Shown: positions 7,513-15,931, counted from the stretch's first letter. The stretch is DNA of 31,034 nt from Candidatus Omnitrophota bacterium (GCA_023819545.1 JAMWCA010000004.1:1-31034), one strand, 5' to 3'. The notes: a model not told the origin generated them from the letters alone. A program made the numbers and translations.

Positions 7513-9573
7513 TTAATAGATACAAATTCCTTTTGAACAACTTGAAATTTCATCTTGTAACATTAAATATCCAAATTCTTCTTCTGATATATTACCGTAA
7601 GAGAGAACTTGCTGTTCTTTGATTCCATATCTGAAAACTGTTACACCTTTACATTTCATAAACCATCCATTTATAAAAATTTCTTTAACTTGTTCAATCG
7701 TTGCATCCTTAGGAAGATTTATAGTTTTTGAAACTGCATTGTCTGTATATCTTTGAAAAATTGATTGCATTTTTAAATGGATTATTGGGGGAATATCAAG
7801 AGCAGTTAAAAATATTTTTTTATATTGTTCTGGGATTTCTTTTACATTTTTTAAAGAGCCTGTTTTTATAATCTCTTTTAATATGTTTGATGTTAAAAAG
7901 TTTTCTTGTTTTGCAAATTTCTCAAATACAGGATTTATTTCAAGAAACTTACTACCTTCAAGTATATTCCTTATAAAAGCAACTCCAAAGATTGGTTCAA
8001 TTCCACTTGAACAATTTGCAATTATGCTTATACTTCCAGTAGGAGCAATTGTTGTTCTTGTTACATTTCTTAAGGCATCAATTTTTTGATAATAGATTGA
8101 TTTTTCAAAGTTTGGGAAAGACCCTTTTTCTCTTCCAAGTAAGACAGAATATTCAAATGCCTTTTGACTTATAAATTTCATTAATCTTTCTGCAAGATTA
8201 AAACTTTCATTACTTCCATAAGGTATTTTTAATTCAAGTAAAAAATCAGCCCACCCCATAATTCCAAGACCAATTTTTCTATTTCCTTTTGTAATTTTTT
8301 CAATTTCCGGAATAGGATAATGATTTACATCAATCACATCATCAAGAAATCTAATAGAAATTTCAATAATTTTCTCAAGTTTCTCCCAGTTTATTTTTCC
8401 ATTCTCCACTATTTTTGTTAAATTTATTGAACCAAGATTGCACGACTCATAAGGAAGTAATGGTTGTTCACCACATGGATTTGTACTTTCAATCTTTCCT
8501 AATTCTGGAGTTGGATTATGTCTGTTTATTTCATCAATATATATAATTCCTGGGTCTCCAACTTCCCATGCTGATTGACATATTAAATCAAATACTTCAT
8601 TAGCATAGACATCTCTAACTTTCTTATTATTTCTTGGATTTATCAACGGATATTTTTCTTTTTTAATAACTTTTTCCATAAATTCATCACTCACACTTAC
8701 TGAAATATTGAAATTTGTAAGTATATTTTTTCTTTTCGCTGTTATAAATTCATATATATCAGGATGGTTATAAGTTAAAATACCCATATTTGCACCTCTT
8801 CTTTTTCCACCCTGTTTTACAATCTCTGTTGCTTTATCATAAATTTCCATAAAAGAAATAGGACCTGAAGCAACACCTTTTGTAGAACCGACAATATCCC
8901 CTTTTGGTCTTAAATTTGAAAAAGAAAAACCAGTTCCTCCCCCACTTTTATGAATTATAGCCATATTTTTAAGAGTTGTAAAAATTCCATCAATTGAATC
9001 ATCAACAGGTAAAACAAAACATGCGGAAAGTTGTCCAAGAGGTGTTCCTGCATTCATTAAAGTAGGAGAATTTGGTAAAAATTCAAGATTTGACATAATA
9101 TTAAAGAACTCCTCCTCATATCTATTTTTTTCTTTTTCACAGATTGCAACATGTTTTGCAACTCTTTGAAATAATTTTTCTGGTGTTTCTATAATTTCAC
9201 CATTTTCATTTCTTAAAAGATATCTTTTTCTTAAAACATTAATTGAATTAACTGAAAGTTTAAGTTTATCTTCAACTCCAAGAATCTTTTTACTCTCCCT
9301 TATCTGTTTTCTTTTTTCTCTATATAAAATATATGCCTTTGCAACATCATAAAGACCATTTTCAATGAGAACTTTTTCAACAATATCCTGAACTTCTTCA
9401 ACTGTTGGGATTTTTTCTTTATCTATTCTTTCTATTACTTGATTGGTAAGTTTTATAGAGAGATTAAAGTCATCAATATTTACTGATTTAAGTGCTTTAT
9501 ATATAGCAAATTCAATCTTTTCTGGCTGAAACTTAACAATAGAACCATCTCTTTTTTTTATATATTCGGTCAT
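7513..9573 (-). CDS. nrdJ: Adenosylcobalamin-dependent (class II) ribonucleotide reductase
   Basis: This enzyme reduces ribonucleotides to deoxyribonucleotides with a B12-derived thiyl radical and works with or without oxygen. The 686 residues include an N-terminal ATP-cone (about 3-92) and the ten-stranded barrel. Cys185 (S-A-C-F-V) is one redox cysteine. Asn365, Cys367 and Glu369 of N-P-C-G-E-Q form the active-site loop, with Cys378 (E-S-C-N-L-G-S) just after. A-P-T-G-S-I-S is the phosphate loop. The C-terminal pair Cys679/Cys684, only two residues from the end, re-reduces the active site. The protein is on the short side because the long C-terminal extension of many NrdJ proteins is absent. 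The ATG at 9573 lacks a strong ribosome site; AAAGGATT lies about 15 bases upstream. No B12 riboswitch or NrdR box was seen, since only 19 bases separate it from the upstream gene. Confidence 0.95.
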   Translation of the reverse strand: MTEYIKKRDGSIVKFQPEKIEFAIYKALKSVNIDDFNLSIKLTNQVIERIDKEKIPTVEEVQDIVEKVLIENGLYDVAKAYILYREKRKQIRESKKILGVEDKLKLSVNSINVLRKRYLLRNENGEIIETPEKLFQRVAKHVAICEKEKNRYEEEFFNIMSNLEFLPNSPTLMNAGTPLGQLSACFVLPVDDSIDGIFTTLKNMAIIHKSGGGTGFSFSNLRPKGDIVGSTKGVASGPISFMEIYDKATEIVKQGGKRRGANMGILTYNHPDIYEFITAKRKNILTNFNISVSVSDEFMEKVIKKEKYPLINPRNNKKVRDVYANEVFDLICQSAWEVGDPGIIYIDEINRHNPTPELGKIESTNPCGEQPLLPYESCNLGSINLTKIVENGKINWEKLEKIIEISIRFLDDVIDVNHYPIPEIEKITKGNRKIGLGIMGWADFLLELKIPYGSNESFNLAERLMKFISQKAFEYSVLLGREKGSFPNFEKSIYYQKIDALRNVTRTTIAPTGSISIIANCSSGIEPIFGVAFIRNILEGSKFLEINPVFEKFAKQENFLTSNILKEIIKTGSLKNVKEIPEQYKKIFLTALDIPPIIHLKMQSIFQRYTDNAVSKTINLPKDATIEQVKEIFINGWFMKCKGVTVFRYGIKEQQVLSYGNISEEEFGYLMLQDEISSCSKGICIY

Positions 9574-9592
9574 TAATAATAAATTTAATCCT

Positions 9593-10723
9593 TTAAAATC
9601 TGATTGTCAAAAATTTTATAAGTTGGTTTGTTTTAATCTTTATATACTTTTCAGAATTTTTGATTGAATTTTCAATAGAACAAGGACCGGGCACAATACT
9701 AAAAATTGAAATATAAGGGCTTTTTACAAATTTATATACTTGTTCATCTACAATTCCAACAAGAATAATTGTTGGGATTTTATATCTTTCTGAATATTTT
9801 AAAATTATTCCAACTCCCTTTCCATAAAATGTTTGTCTGTCAATTTTCCCTTCTCCAGTGATGATAAGATTTGCATTTTTAATTTTTTCCTCAAATTTTC
9901 CAATTTTTAAAATCTCTTCTATCCCTGAAACAATTTTTGCATTTAAAAAAGATAAAAATCCAGCAACAATTCCACCAGCAGCACCAGCACCATTAATCTT
10001 ATTTACATCAATATTTTTGTATTTTTTGATAATTTTTGCATAATTTCTCAAGCCATAATCAAGGATTTTTATAGTATTTTTATCTGCACCTTTTTGTGGT
10101 CCATAAACATATGCAGCACCATTTTTCCCGTATAAAGGGTTTTTTACATCTGAAAGGACTATAAATTTAATTTCTTTTAACCTCTCATAATTATCCGGAT
10201 ATTGAACTTCTTTGATGTCTGATAAGTCCTCTCCTTTTCCTGGAAAAATAACTTTGCCTTTTTGATCTATAAACTTAAATCCAAGAGCAGTTAAAGCACC
10301 AATCCCTCCATCATTTGTAGCACTTCCTCCAACTCCTAAATAAATATTTTTACATTTTTTTTCTATTGCATCTAAAATTAATTGCCCAAGTCCATATGTT
10401 GTTGTTTTTAATGGGTTTTTCTCTTTTTCTTTCAAAATTGCAAGTCCAGAAATTTTAGCCATTTCAATATAAGCATTTTCTCCTTTTTTTATATATTTGG
10501 TATTTATTTCCCTTAAAAGAGGGTCCCGTGCTATAAGTTCAATAAATTTCCCACCAATAACATTTTTTAATACTTCAAGTGTTCCGTCTCCTCCGTCAGC
10601 GATTGGGAAATTTATTGTTTCAGCTGAAGGAATTAACTTTTTAATTTCACTTCTAATAATTTTTGCAACCTTAACAGAACTTAAACAACCTTTAAAAGAA
10701 TTCGGACATATAACTATCTTCAT
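9593..10723 (-). CDS. Glycerate kinase (GlxK/GarK family)
   Basis: The enzyme phosphorylates D-glycerate, normally to 2-phosphoglycerate in this family, feeding lower glycolysis. The 376-residue product opens with the family signature I-C-P-N-S-F-K-G-C-L-S-S and P-I-A-D-G-G-D-G-T. G-V-G-G-S-A-T-N-D-G-G and I-T-G-E-G-K-I-D-R-Q-T follow, all at expected places for GlxK/GarK. The length is normal. It is the first gene of the minus-strand run through nrdJ and amrS, and diverges from the transaldolase gene 64 bases away. No ribosome site precedes the ATG at 10723, and a candidate -10 lies 7 bases upstream, so the mRNA may be leaderless. The C-terminus (L-T-I-R-F) is unremarkable. Confidence 0.93.
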   Translation of the reverse strand: MKIVICPNSFKGCLSSVKVAKIIRSEIKKLIPSAETINFPIADGGDGTLEVLKNVIGGKFIELIARDPLLREINTKYIKKGENAYIEMAKISGLAILKEKEKNPLKTTTYGLGQLILDAIEKKCKNIYLGVGGSATNDGGIGALTALGFKFIDQKGKVIFPGKGEDLSDIKEVQYPDNYERLKEIKFIVLSDVKNPLYGKNGAAYVYGPQKGADKNTIKILDYGLRNYAKIIKKYKNIDVNKINGAGAAGGIVAGFLSFLNAKIVSGIEEILKIGKFEEKIKNANLIITGEGKIDRQTFYGKGVGIILKYSERYKIPTIILVGIVDEQVYKFVKSPYISIFSIVPGPCSIENSIKNSEKYIKIKTNQLIKFLTIRF

Positions 10724-10725
10724 AA

Positions 10726-10744
10726 AATTGATTTTAATTGATTT
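10726..10744. repeat. Two direct repeats of AATTGATTT at a 10-bp period
   Basis: AATTGATTT occurs at 10726-10734 and again at 10736-10744, exactly one helical turn apart. The second copy contains the TTGATT -35 of the transaldolase promoter. The pair also covers the candidate -10 of the divergent glycerate kinase gene. Such phasing is typical of tandem binding by an activator or repressor on one DNA face, although AT-rich chance repetition is possible. Confidence 0.45.
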
Positions 10745-10760
10745 AAAGAAAAAAGTGAAA
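10731..10760 (-). promoter_or_regulatory. Candidate leaderless promoter of the glycerate kinase operon
   Basis: On the minus strand TAAAAT (10731-10736) lies 7 bases before the ATG. A weak TTTCAC (10755-10760) sits 18 bases further up. Transcription would start at or next to the A of the ATG, which fits the lack of a ribosome site. Confidence 0.4.
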
Positions 10761-10766
10761 TATAAT
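10738..10766 (+). promoter_or_regulatory. Promoter of the transaldolase operon
   Basis: TTGATT (10738-10743), a 17-base spacer and a perfect TATAAT (10761-10766) form the best sigma-70-type promoter in the window. A start near 10773 gives a leader of about 15 bases containing the AGGAGA ribosome site. Confidence 0.65.
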
Positions 10767-10787
10767 TTTTAAACACAGGAGATAAAG

Positions 10788-11450
10788 ATGAAAATTTTCA
10801 TAGATACTGCAAAGATAGATGAAATAGAAACTGCGTTTTCCTTAGGGATAATTGATGGTGTTACAACAAATCCTTCTCTTATTAAAAGTGCAGTGGATGA
10901 ATTAAAAAAGAAAGGAGAAAAGATAAATATTGAAACATATATAAAGAAAATTCTTGAAATTGCTGGAAAAAATCGTCCTGTAAGTTTAGAAGTCATTGGA
11001 ACAGATTATGAAAGTATGTATAGGGAAGCAAAGATTCTTTATGAAAAATTTAATAAAGTTGCTAATAATGTTGTAATAAAAATACCAGTAAATCCTTCGT
11101 TAGAAGAAAAAGATAATTTTGATGGTCTTGAAACAATTTATAAACTTTCAAAAGAAGGTATATCTGTGAATGTAACACTGATTATGAAGGTTGAACAAGC
11201 AATCTTAGCAAGTAAGGCAGGAGCAAGATATGTAAGTCCATTTGCAGGTAGAATTGATGACTATTTGAGGGGTAAAATTGGATGGAATGATTTTAAAAAA
11301 GATGCATATTTTCCTGAAGACGGAATTAAGTTAAAGGAAGAAATTGTAAATGACGAAGGGATTGTAAGTGGGGTTGACCTTGAAACAGCAGAAGGTATGA
11401 GAAAATTTGTTAGTGATGTTGTTGATGAGTATAAAGAAATATTCAAATGA
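10788..11450 (+). CDS. Transaldolase, small (TalC/fructose-6-phosphate aldolase-like) type
   Basis: The 220-residue protein belongs to the short transaldolase family. It opens with F-I-D-T-A-K-I-D-E-I and G-V-T-T-N-P-S-L. The Schiff-base lysine is Lys98 in V-V-I-K-I-P-V. S-V-N-V-T-L and Y-V-S-P-F-A-G-R-I-D-D complete the barrel. The enzyme moves a dihydroxyacetone unit between sugar phosphates in the non-oxidative pentose phosphate pathway. A fructose-6-phosphate aldolase activity cannot be excluded by motif alone. The ATG at 10788 has AGGAGA five bases upstream, and the gene heads an operon with its own strong promoter. It overlaps the next gene by 4 bases (ATGA). Confidence 0.92.
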   Translation: MKIFIDTAKIDEIETAFSLGIIDGVTTNPSLIKSAVDELKKKGEKINIETYIKKILEIAGKNRPVSLEVIGTDYESMYREAKILYEKFNKVANNVVIKIPVNPSLEEKDNFDGLETIYKLSKEGISVNVTLIMKVEQAILASKAGARYVSPFAGRIDDYLRGKIGWNDFKKDAYFPEDGIKLKEEIVNDEGIVSGVDLETAEGMRKFVSDVVDEYKEIFK

Positions 11451-12541
11451 CACATAGACAACGACTCAAAAGAGTTTTTAAATGCCAACAAGTTGATAGA
11501 ATGCCAATAAGAATTTGGGGAGTAAGTCCTATTTTCCAGACAGAAAACTTTAAACCATTATGTGAACTTGTTGTTAAATATGACCTTGAGACAATTGAAA
11601 TTTGGGGGCCGAAGCAAGAAGAAAGACCTCCATCGCCTTACAATATAGAAAGTGAAGAAAGAATAATAGGAGAAACAAAGGAAATAATTACAAAGATAAA
11701 GACACCAAAAGGAGATTTAATACAGATTTCAAAAATGAAAATTGATGGGTCTCCAGGAAGAGTAATAAAACATTTTATTGAAGATGTAAAAGATGCTGAA
11801 AAATATCTTTCACTTCCAGATGTTAATCAACTTCCCAAAATTGATTCTTATTTTGAATTTGAGAAAAAAGTTGGAGAAAGGGGTTTAATTTTAATAGGTA
11901 TTGATGAGGCAATGTATGCTGTCCATAGATTAATGGGGTCTGAAATTTTCAGTTATTTTCTTTATGATTATAGAGAATTATTACACACAATGATTAAAAG
12001 GGAATTCAAAAAAATTGAAAATTTTATAAAATATATTCTCTCAAATAAAATAGGAGACGGTTTTGGATATGTTGGTCCTGAACTATGCATTCCTCCGCTT
12101 GCTTCTTTAAAAGATTTTAGAGAGTTTGTTTTTAACTATGATAAGAAGATAATAGATTTAATCCATAGCGAAAATAAACTTGTATGGGTTCACTGTCATG
12201 GAGATATGGCTCCTGTTTTAAACGAATTTATAGAAATGGGTGTTGATTGTTTGAATCCTGTAGAACCACCTCCTGTTTCAAAAATAGAGTTAAAACAAAT
12301 GAAAGAAATAAGTAAAGGGAAAATGTGTCTTGAAGGAGGGGTTGAAGATGGCTACTTTGATATTTTAACTCCAGAAAAGATGAAAGAAGTTGTTGAAAAG
12401 ATTATAGAGGAAGGAAAGCCAGATGGTGGATTTATTCTATGTCCAACAAGCGCTCCAAACACTTGGTCTAAGTTATTACCAAGACATATTGAAAATTATA
12501 GAATTTTTGTTGAAACTGCAGTTAAACTGAGAAAATATTAA
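11447..12541 (+). CDS. Uroporphyrinogen decarboxylase-superfamily protein (URO-D/MtaA-like)
   Basis: The 364-residue product has the URO-D superfamily start (R-Q-R-L-K-R-V-F, D-R-M-P-I-R-I-W-G), a central G-S-E-I-F-S-Y-F, and the C-terminal barrel strands. It lacks the arginine-rich porphyrin-binding start of true HemE and is not near heme genes. It is more like the methyltransferase branch (MtaA/CmuA) or the uncharacterised URO-D-like proteins common in anaerobes. In MtaA-type enzymes zinc is bound by His-x-Cys plus a distant Cys; here the matching place reads H-C-H-G (His249, Cys250, His251), with Cys332 in L-C-P-T-S-A-P. This could give a His-x-His...Cys zinc site. Translation is coupled to transaldolase by a 4-base overlap. 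The substrate is unknown. Confidence 0.8.
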   Translation: MTHRQRLKRVFKCQQVDRMPIRIWGVSPIFQTENFKPLCELVVKYDLETIEIWGPKQEERPPSPYNIESEERIIGETKEIITKIKTPKGDLIQISKMKIDGSPGRVIKHFIEDVKDAEKYLSLPDVNQLPKIDSYFEFEKKVGERGLILIGIDEAMYAVHRLMGSEIFSYFLYDYRELLHTMIKREFKKIENFIKYILSNKIGDGFGYVGPELCIPPLASLKDFREFVFNYDKKIIDLIHSENKLVWVHCHGDMAPVLNEFIEMGVDCLNPVEPPPVSKIELKQMKEISKGKMCLEGGVEDGYFDILTPEKMKEVVEKIIEEGKPDGGFILCPTSAPNTWSKLLPRHIENYRIFVETAVKLRKY

Positions 12542-12571
12542 AACTTAACTTTTTTTTATTTTTTGATATGT

Positions 12572-12577
12572 TATAAT
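12572..12577 (+). promoter_or_regulatory. -10 element of a possible leaderless flavodoxin mRNA
   Basis: TATAAT lies 8 bases before the ATG at 12586, and no ribosome site is present in between. The nearest -35-like hexamer (TTAACT, 12545-12550) is 21 bases away, so the upstream element is weak. Confidence 0.4.
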
Positions 12578-12585
12578 TATTTTTG

Positions 12586-13071
12586 ATGAGAATAATTATA
12601 GTTTATTTTTCATTAACTGGGAAGACAAAAAAACTTGCTGTAAATATTTATAGATTCCTCAAAGAAAGAAATCTTGATGTAAGTTTATTTGAGTTGGAAG
12701 AAAAAAAGAAGGAAAGCAATTTTTTTAAAAACTGTATAAGAGCAATCACAGGGAAAGATAGTGAAATAGAAAAGATTCCCAATCTTGAAAATTATGATTT
12801 AATTTTTATTGGAGCACCTATTTGGGTAGGGAGAGTTACCCCTTATGTTAAAAGTTTTCTTGAATCTGTTGAACTAAAAGATAAAAAAGTTTTCCTATTT
12901 ACGACCTATGGAAGTGGTTTTATGAAGAACAAAGCAATGAGAAAATTTATAGAGAGTATTGAAATGAAAGAGGGGAAAGTTATAGGTAAAATTGAAATAA
13001 AAGGTAATAGAGTTGAAGAAAATATTGACTATGTTAAACAGGAAATTGAAAAATGTTTGAGAGAATTATAA
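12586..13071 (+). CDS. Flavodoxin-family protein
   Basis: The 161-residue product is a single flavodoxin domain. The FMN phosphate loop is S-L-T-G-K-T-K-K-L-A (residues of about 8-17), after a strand ending V-Y-F. The second FMN loop is G-A-P-I-W-V-G-R-V-T-P, and the third is T-T-Y-G-S-G. Such proteins bind FMN and carry electrons or reduce quinones in the cytoplasm. The serine in place of the usual first Thr of the loop is common in the family. The ATG at 12586 is preferred to a TTG one codon earlier. There is no Shine-Dalgarno sequence, and a -10 element lies 8 bases upstream. The 3' end overlaps ridA by 19 bases. Confidence 0.88.
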   Translation: MRIIIVYFSLTGKTKKLAVNIYRFLKERNLDVSLFELEEKKKESNFFKNCIRAITGKDSEIEKIPNLENYDLIFIGAPIWVGRVTPYVKSFLESVELKDKKVFLFTTYGSGFMKNKAMRKFIESIEMKEGKVIGKIEIKGNRVEENIDYVKQEIEKCLREL

Positions 13072-13439
13072 CAGAAAAAGCACCTTTACCTGTTGGTCCT
13101 TATTCACAGGCAATTAAATGGAGAAATTTAATTTTTATTTCTGGACAAATTCCAATTGACCCTAAAACAAGTAAAATAGTTAGTGAAGACATTGAAATTC
13201 AAACAAAAACTGTAATAGAAAATATGAAGAATATTTTAGATAAAGTAGGAGCAGACCTTGATAGTGTTGTTAAAACTACTATATACTTGAAAAATATTAA
13301 GGATTTTGAAAAAATGAATTATGTTTATGCAAAATATTTTAAAAATAAACCAGCAAGGACAACAGTTGAAGTTTCTAATCTTCCTAAAAATATTCTTATT
13401 GAAATTGAAGCAATTGCAATAATTGAGGAGGAGGGATGA
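13053..13439 (+). CDS. ridA: RidA-family enamine/imine deaminase
   Basis: RidA proteins hydrolyse reactive enamines and imines, such as 2-aminoacrylate, released by PLP enzymes. The 128-residue product has every family landmark: G-P-Y-S-Q-A-I, F-I-S-G-Q-I-P-I-D-P, V-V-K-T-T-I-Y-L, the substrate-binding Arg in P-A-R-T-T-V-E-V, and the terminal I-E-I-E-A-I-A with the conserved Glu. The length is typical for a homotrimer subunit. The ATG at 13053 lies inside the flavodoxin gene, and AGGAAA about 9 bases upstream can serve as its ribosome site. It overlaps the next gene by 4 bases (ATGA). Confidence 0.94.
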   Translation: MFERIITEKAPLPVGPYSQAIKWRNLIFISGQIPIDPKTSKIVSEDIEIQTKTVIENMKNILDKVGADLDSVVKTTIYLKNIKDFEKMNYVYAKYFKNKPARTTVEVSNLPKNILIEIEAIAIIEEEG

Positions 13440-13825
13440 AAAAATTTTTTTATGTTTTTGTTTTTGGGTTTATCTCTGGCCTAATTAGTTTTTCTGAAAT
13501 TCAAAGGATTGAATTTAATAAATGGCCACAGATGAAATTTAGAAATATTAGAGTTCTGATAGCAGATTCGGATAAACTTTCAAATCAGGGTTTTGCAGGA
13601 GCAACTTTAGGAGAAATGAAAAATACAATAATTATCTTCCCAAATATTTCTAAGGAAGTAATTTTTACAAATCTTGATCAAGGATATGGTTCTGTAAAAG
13701 AAGATATAAAGATTTATTACCTTGATAAGAATTTTAAAATACTTAAATATGACATAATGAAGGCAGAAAAAGGCATTTCAATTCCTCCTGAAAATTCTTT
13801 TATTGCAGTTGAAGGGTTACCTTAA
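13436..13825 (+). CDS. Small exported protein, possibly DUF192-like
   Basis: The 129-residue product has a signal peptide (M-K-K-F, then a Phe/Val/Gly-rich core to about residue 20). The mature domain contains I-R-V-L-I-A-D-S, Q-G-F-A-G-A, a strand I-I-I-F-P, then D-I-K-I-Y-Y-L-D-K-N-F-K-I-L and a C-terminal P-P-E-N-S-F-I-A-V-E-G. This order loosely follows the DUF192 fold (strand, G-(L/F)-x-G turn, F-x-F, D-I-x-F-L-D, P-x-x-x-V-L-E). The usual W-M-K-N-T motif is not present in its normal place, so the assignment is tentative. A GGAGGAGGG ribosome site precedes the ATG, which overlaps the ridA stop. It sits with two further exported proteins downstream. Confidence 0.65.
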   Translation: MKKFFYVFVFGFISGLISFSEIQRIEFNKWPQMKFRNIRVLIADSDKLSNQGFAGATLGEMKNTIIIFPNISKEVIFTNLDQGYGSVKEDIKIYYLDKNFKILKYDIMKAEKGISIPPENSFIAVEGLP

Positions 13826-13865
13826 AATTTATAAAATTTTGTAAAATAAAGAAAGGAGGAAGAAA

Positions 13866-14573
13866 GTGAAAAAAATATTAATAATCTTAATTGTTTTAAT
13901 TCTCAAACAAGGATTTTCTGCACCGAAAGATAAATATATAAAAAGAATTAAAGTTGCAGAGGAGATTTTGGAATATATGTTGACAAGACCGGATGTATCA
14001 ATTCCAGTTTATCTTGTTAAAGAATGTTATGGGATTATTTTTATAAGGCAGTTTAAAGGTGGATTTATAATTGGAGGGAAGGGTGGAGAAGGAATTGTAA
14101 TTGCAAGAGATAAGGAAAAAGGAACTTGGAGTGCACCTGGTTTTATTGCTTCTATTCAGGCGAGTTTTGGATGGCAAATAGGTGCTCAAATGACAGATTT
14201 AATACTTTTAATAATGAATGAAAATGGTTTGAAGATGCTTACAACTACAAAGGTTAAAATTGGAACAGATATTAGTGTTGCGGCTGGTCCTGATGGTAGA
14301 GAATTTGAAAGTAAAGTTTCTCCAGGTGTTAGTATTCTTGCATATGGAAGAAGTAAAGGTTTTTTTGGTGGTTTATCTATTGAAGGAGGAGCAATTTTTT
14401 CAGATGATAAGGCAAATCAAGAATTTTATGAAAAAAAAGGTTTAAGATTAAAAGACATACTTTTTAAAGAAGGATTCCCTATCCCAAAAGAGGCAGAAAA
14501 ACTTATAAATCTACTTAAAAAGTATGAAGAAATTGAAATTTTAGTTGAAAAAAAAGAAAAAAATAAAAATTGA
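13866..14573 (+). CDS. Exported SYLF-domain (Ysc84-like) protein
   Basis: The 235-residue product has a signal peptide (residues 1-18, K-K-I-L-I-I-L-I-V-L-I-L) followed by a SYLF domain over most of its length. Diagnostic pieces are A-E-E-I-L-E-Y-M, C-Y-G-I-I-F-I, K-G-G-F-I-I-G-G-K-G-G-E-G-I, W-S-A-P-G-F-I, G-W-Q-I-G-A-Q-M-T-D-L and the later Y-G-R-S-K-G-F-F-G-G-L-S-I-E-G-G. In eukaryotes the domain binds phosphoinositides and actin; bacterial members are usually periplasmic or outer-membrane associated with unclear roles. The GTG at 13866 follows GGAGGAAGAAA. A lysine-rich tail ends the protein. The stop overlaps the next start (TTGA). Confidence 0.88.
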   Translation: MKKILIILIVLILKQGFSAPKDKYIKRIKVAEEILEYMLTRPDVSIPVYLVKECYGIIFIRQFKGGFIIGGKGGEGIVIARDKEKGTWSAPGFIASIQASFGWQIGAQMTDLILLIMNENGLKMLTTTKVKIGTDISVAAGPDGREFESKVSPGVSILAYGRSKGFFGGLSIEGGAIFSDDKANQEFYEKKGLRLKDILFKEGFPIPKEAEKLINLLKKYEEIEILVEKKEKNKN

Positions 14574-15931
14574 AGAAATATATTTTCTTATTAATAGTCC
14601 TTTGTGGATGTATTTCAAATTTTCGTTCCATTGAAAAAGAAAAAATTAATATATTTATTGATAGAAAGGATGCAGTTTTTTCTCCAGATGGTATTTTGAA
14701 CAGAAATAAAGTCGCTATTTCCCCTAATGATGAATTTTTTGTAAAAGAATTAGAGCCATATGATTATGGTAAAATTGGTTTATTTTCTAAAGATGGGCAA
14801 TTTATAAGAGAAATTAAAGTCCTTGAGGAAAATGAAAATCCAAATGACTTAAAATCTATTGCATGGCATCCAAATAATTATGTAATTGGAGTCGTTTTCC
14901 ATAAGAATAACTATTCAGAAATAAAATTATATGAAATCTTTACAGGACAACTTTTAAGAAAGTTAACAGTTAGTAATTTTTATCATTATTTTTTATTTAA
15001 TGAAAATGGCGAAAAAATATACATTTCTAAAGATGGAGAAAAAGTAGAAGAAATTAATTTAAGAAATACTGATTTTATTTTCAACTCTGGAATTAATCTT
15101 CCATGGATAAATTATGGATGGGATATTGGAAGAAATCCATGGGAGAAAGAACATGGTGGTTTTTCTTCAAATAAAGAGATTCTTACAGAAAAATTTAATT
15201 TTTTCAAAAAAATTGGAGTAAAAGTTGTAAGAGTTTTTTTATTTTGTGATTTAAGAAGTGCAGTTATTTTTAATGAGAAAGGGAAGTTTACCTTTGATAA
15301 TTATGTTTATAGAGATTTTTCTACATTAATTGAAGTTGCTGAAAAAACAGGTTTAAAAATATTGCCTGTTATTTTTGATTATACAATTGCTGATGGTGTA
15401 TTTGAAGAAAATGGTGTAAAGGTAGGAGAGCATCCAGAAATTTTTAACGATATTAAGTTACAGAAAAAATTGTTATCACTTTTTGCTGAATTTTTTAAAA
15501 AAATTGATACAAAAGACATTATTTATGGATGGGATATTATAAATGAACCAGAACATTTAAGAATAGAAAACTCAAGAATAGAAAACTTTATATTTGAATT
15601 TATTAAATTAATAAAAAAATACAGAAAAAAGGAAAAAGTGACAGTTGGAGCACTTTCAAGAATTAATTTAAATTATTATAAAAAATTTAATCTCGATTTT
15701 TATCAGTTCCATTATTATGATAGTTTTGAAAATAATTATTATTTGAATTATCATTTTTATGATCTTTTATTAGAAAAACCTGTTATTATAGGTGAGATGG
15801 AAGCATCAGATATTATAAATAAACTAACAAAAGTTTGGGAGAATGGGTATAAAGGAGTTTTAATTTGGCCAGATGAAAAATTTTTATCCGATGGATGGAA
15901 ATTTTTCAAAATTTGGGTTGATGTTCATTAA
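14570..15931 (+). CDS. Lipoprotein with a beta-propeller-like N-terminus and a GH5-like glycosidase barrel
   Basis: The 453-residue product starts at a TTG overlapping the previous stop by 4 bases. It has a lipoprotein signal with lipobox L-C-G-C (Cys14). Residues of about 25-165 hold repeated strand patterns (I-A-W-H-P-N-N, F-S-K-D-G-Q-F, Y-I-S-K-D-G-E) like part of a WD40/propeller. From about 175 a glycosidase-A-type barrel follows: G-V-K-V-V-R-V-F, the likely acid/base Glu326 in D-I-I-N-E-P-E, a Y-Q-F-H-Y-Y-D strand, and the likely nucleophile Glu409 in I-I-G-E-M-E. The last strand gives V-L-I-W-P-D. Both catalytic glutamates are present, so it may act on a beta-linked glycan at the cell surface. 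The exact GH family and substrate are not certain. Confidence 0.8.
   Translation: MKKYIFLLIVLCGCISNFRSIEKEKINIFIDRKDAVFSPDGILNRNKVAISPNDEFFVKELEPYDYGKIGLFSKDGQFIREIKVLEENENPNDLKSIAWHPNNYVIGVVFHKNNYSEIKLYEIFTGQLLRKLTVSNFYHYFLFNENGEKIYISKDGEKVEEINLRNTDFIFNSGINLPWINYGWDIGRNPWEKEHGGFSSNKEILTEKFNFFKKIGVKVVRVFLFCDLRSAVIFNEKGKFTFDNYVYRDFSTLIEVAEKTGLKILPVIFDYTIADGVFEENGVKVGEHPEIFNDIKLQKKLLSLFAEFFKKIDTKDIIYGWDIINEPEHLRIENSRIENFIFEFIKLIKKYRKKEKVTVGALSRINLNYYKKFNLDFYQFHYYDSFENNYYLNYHFYDLLLEKPVIIGEMEASDIINKLTKVWENGYKGVLIWPDEKFLSDGWKFFKIWVDVH

Noticed and set aside
9574..9592. B12 riboswitch or NrdR box for nrdJ
   Set aside because: Only 19 bases separate nrdJ from the upstream gene, and neither a B12 box nor a paired NrdR box is present.
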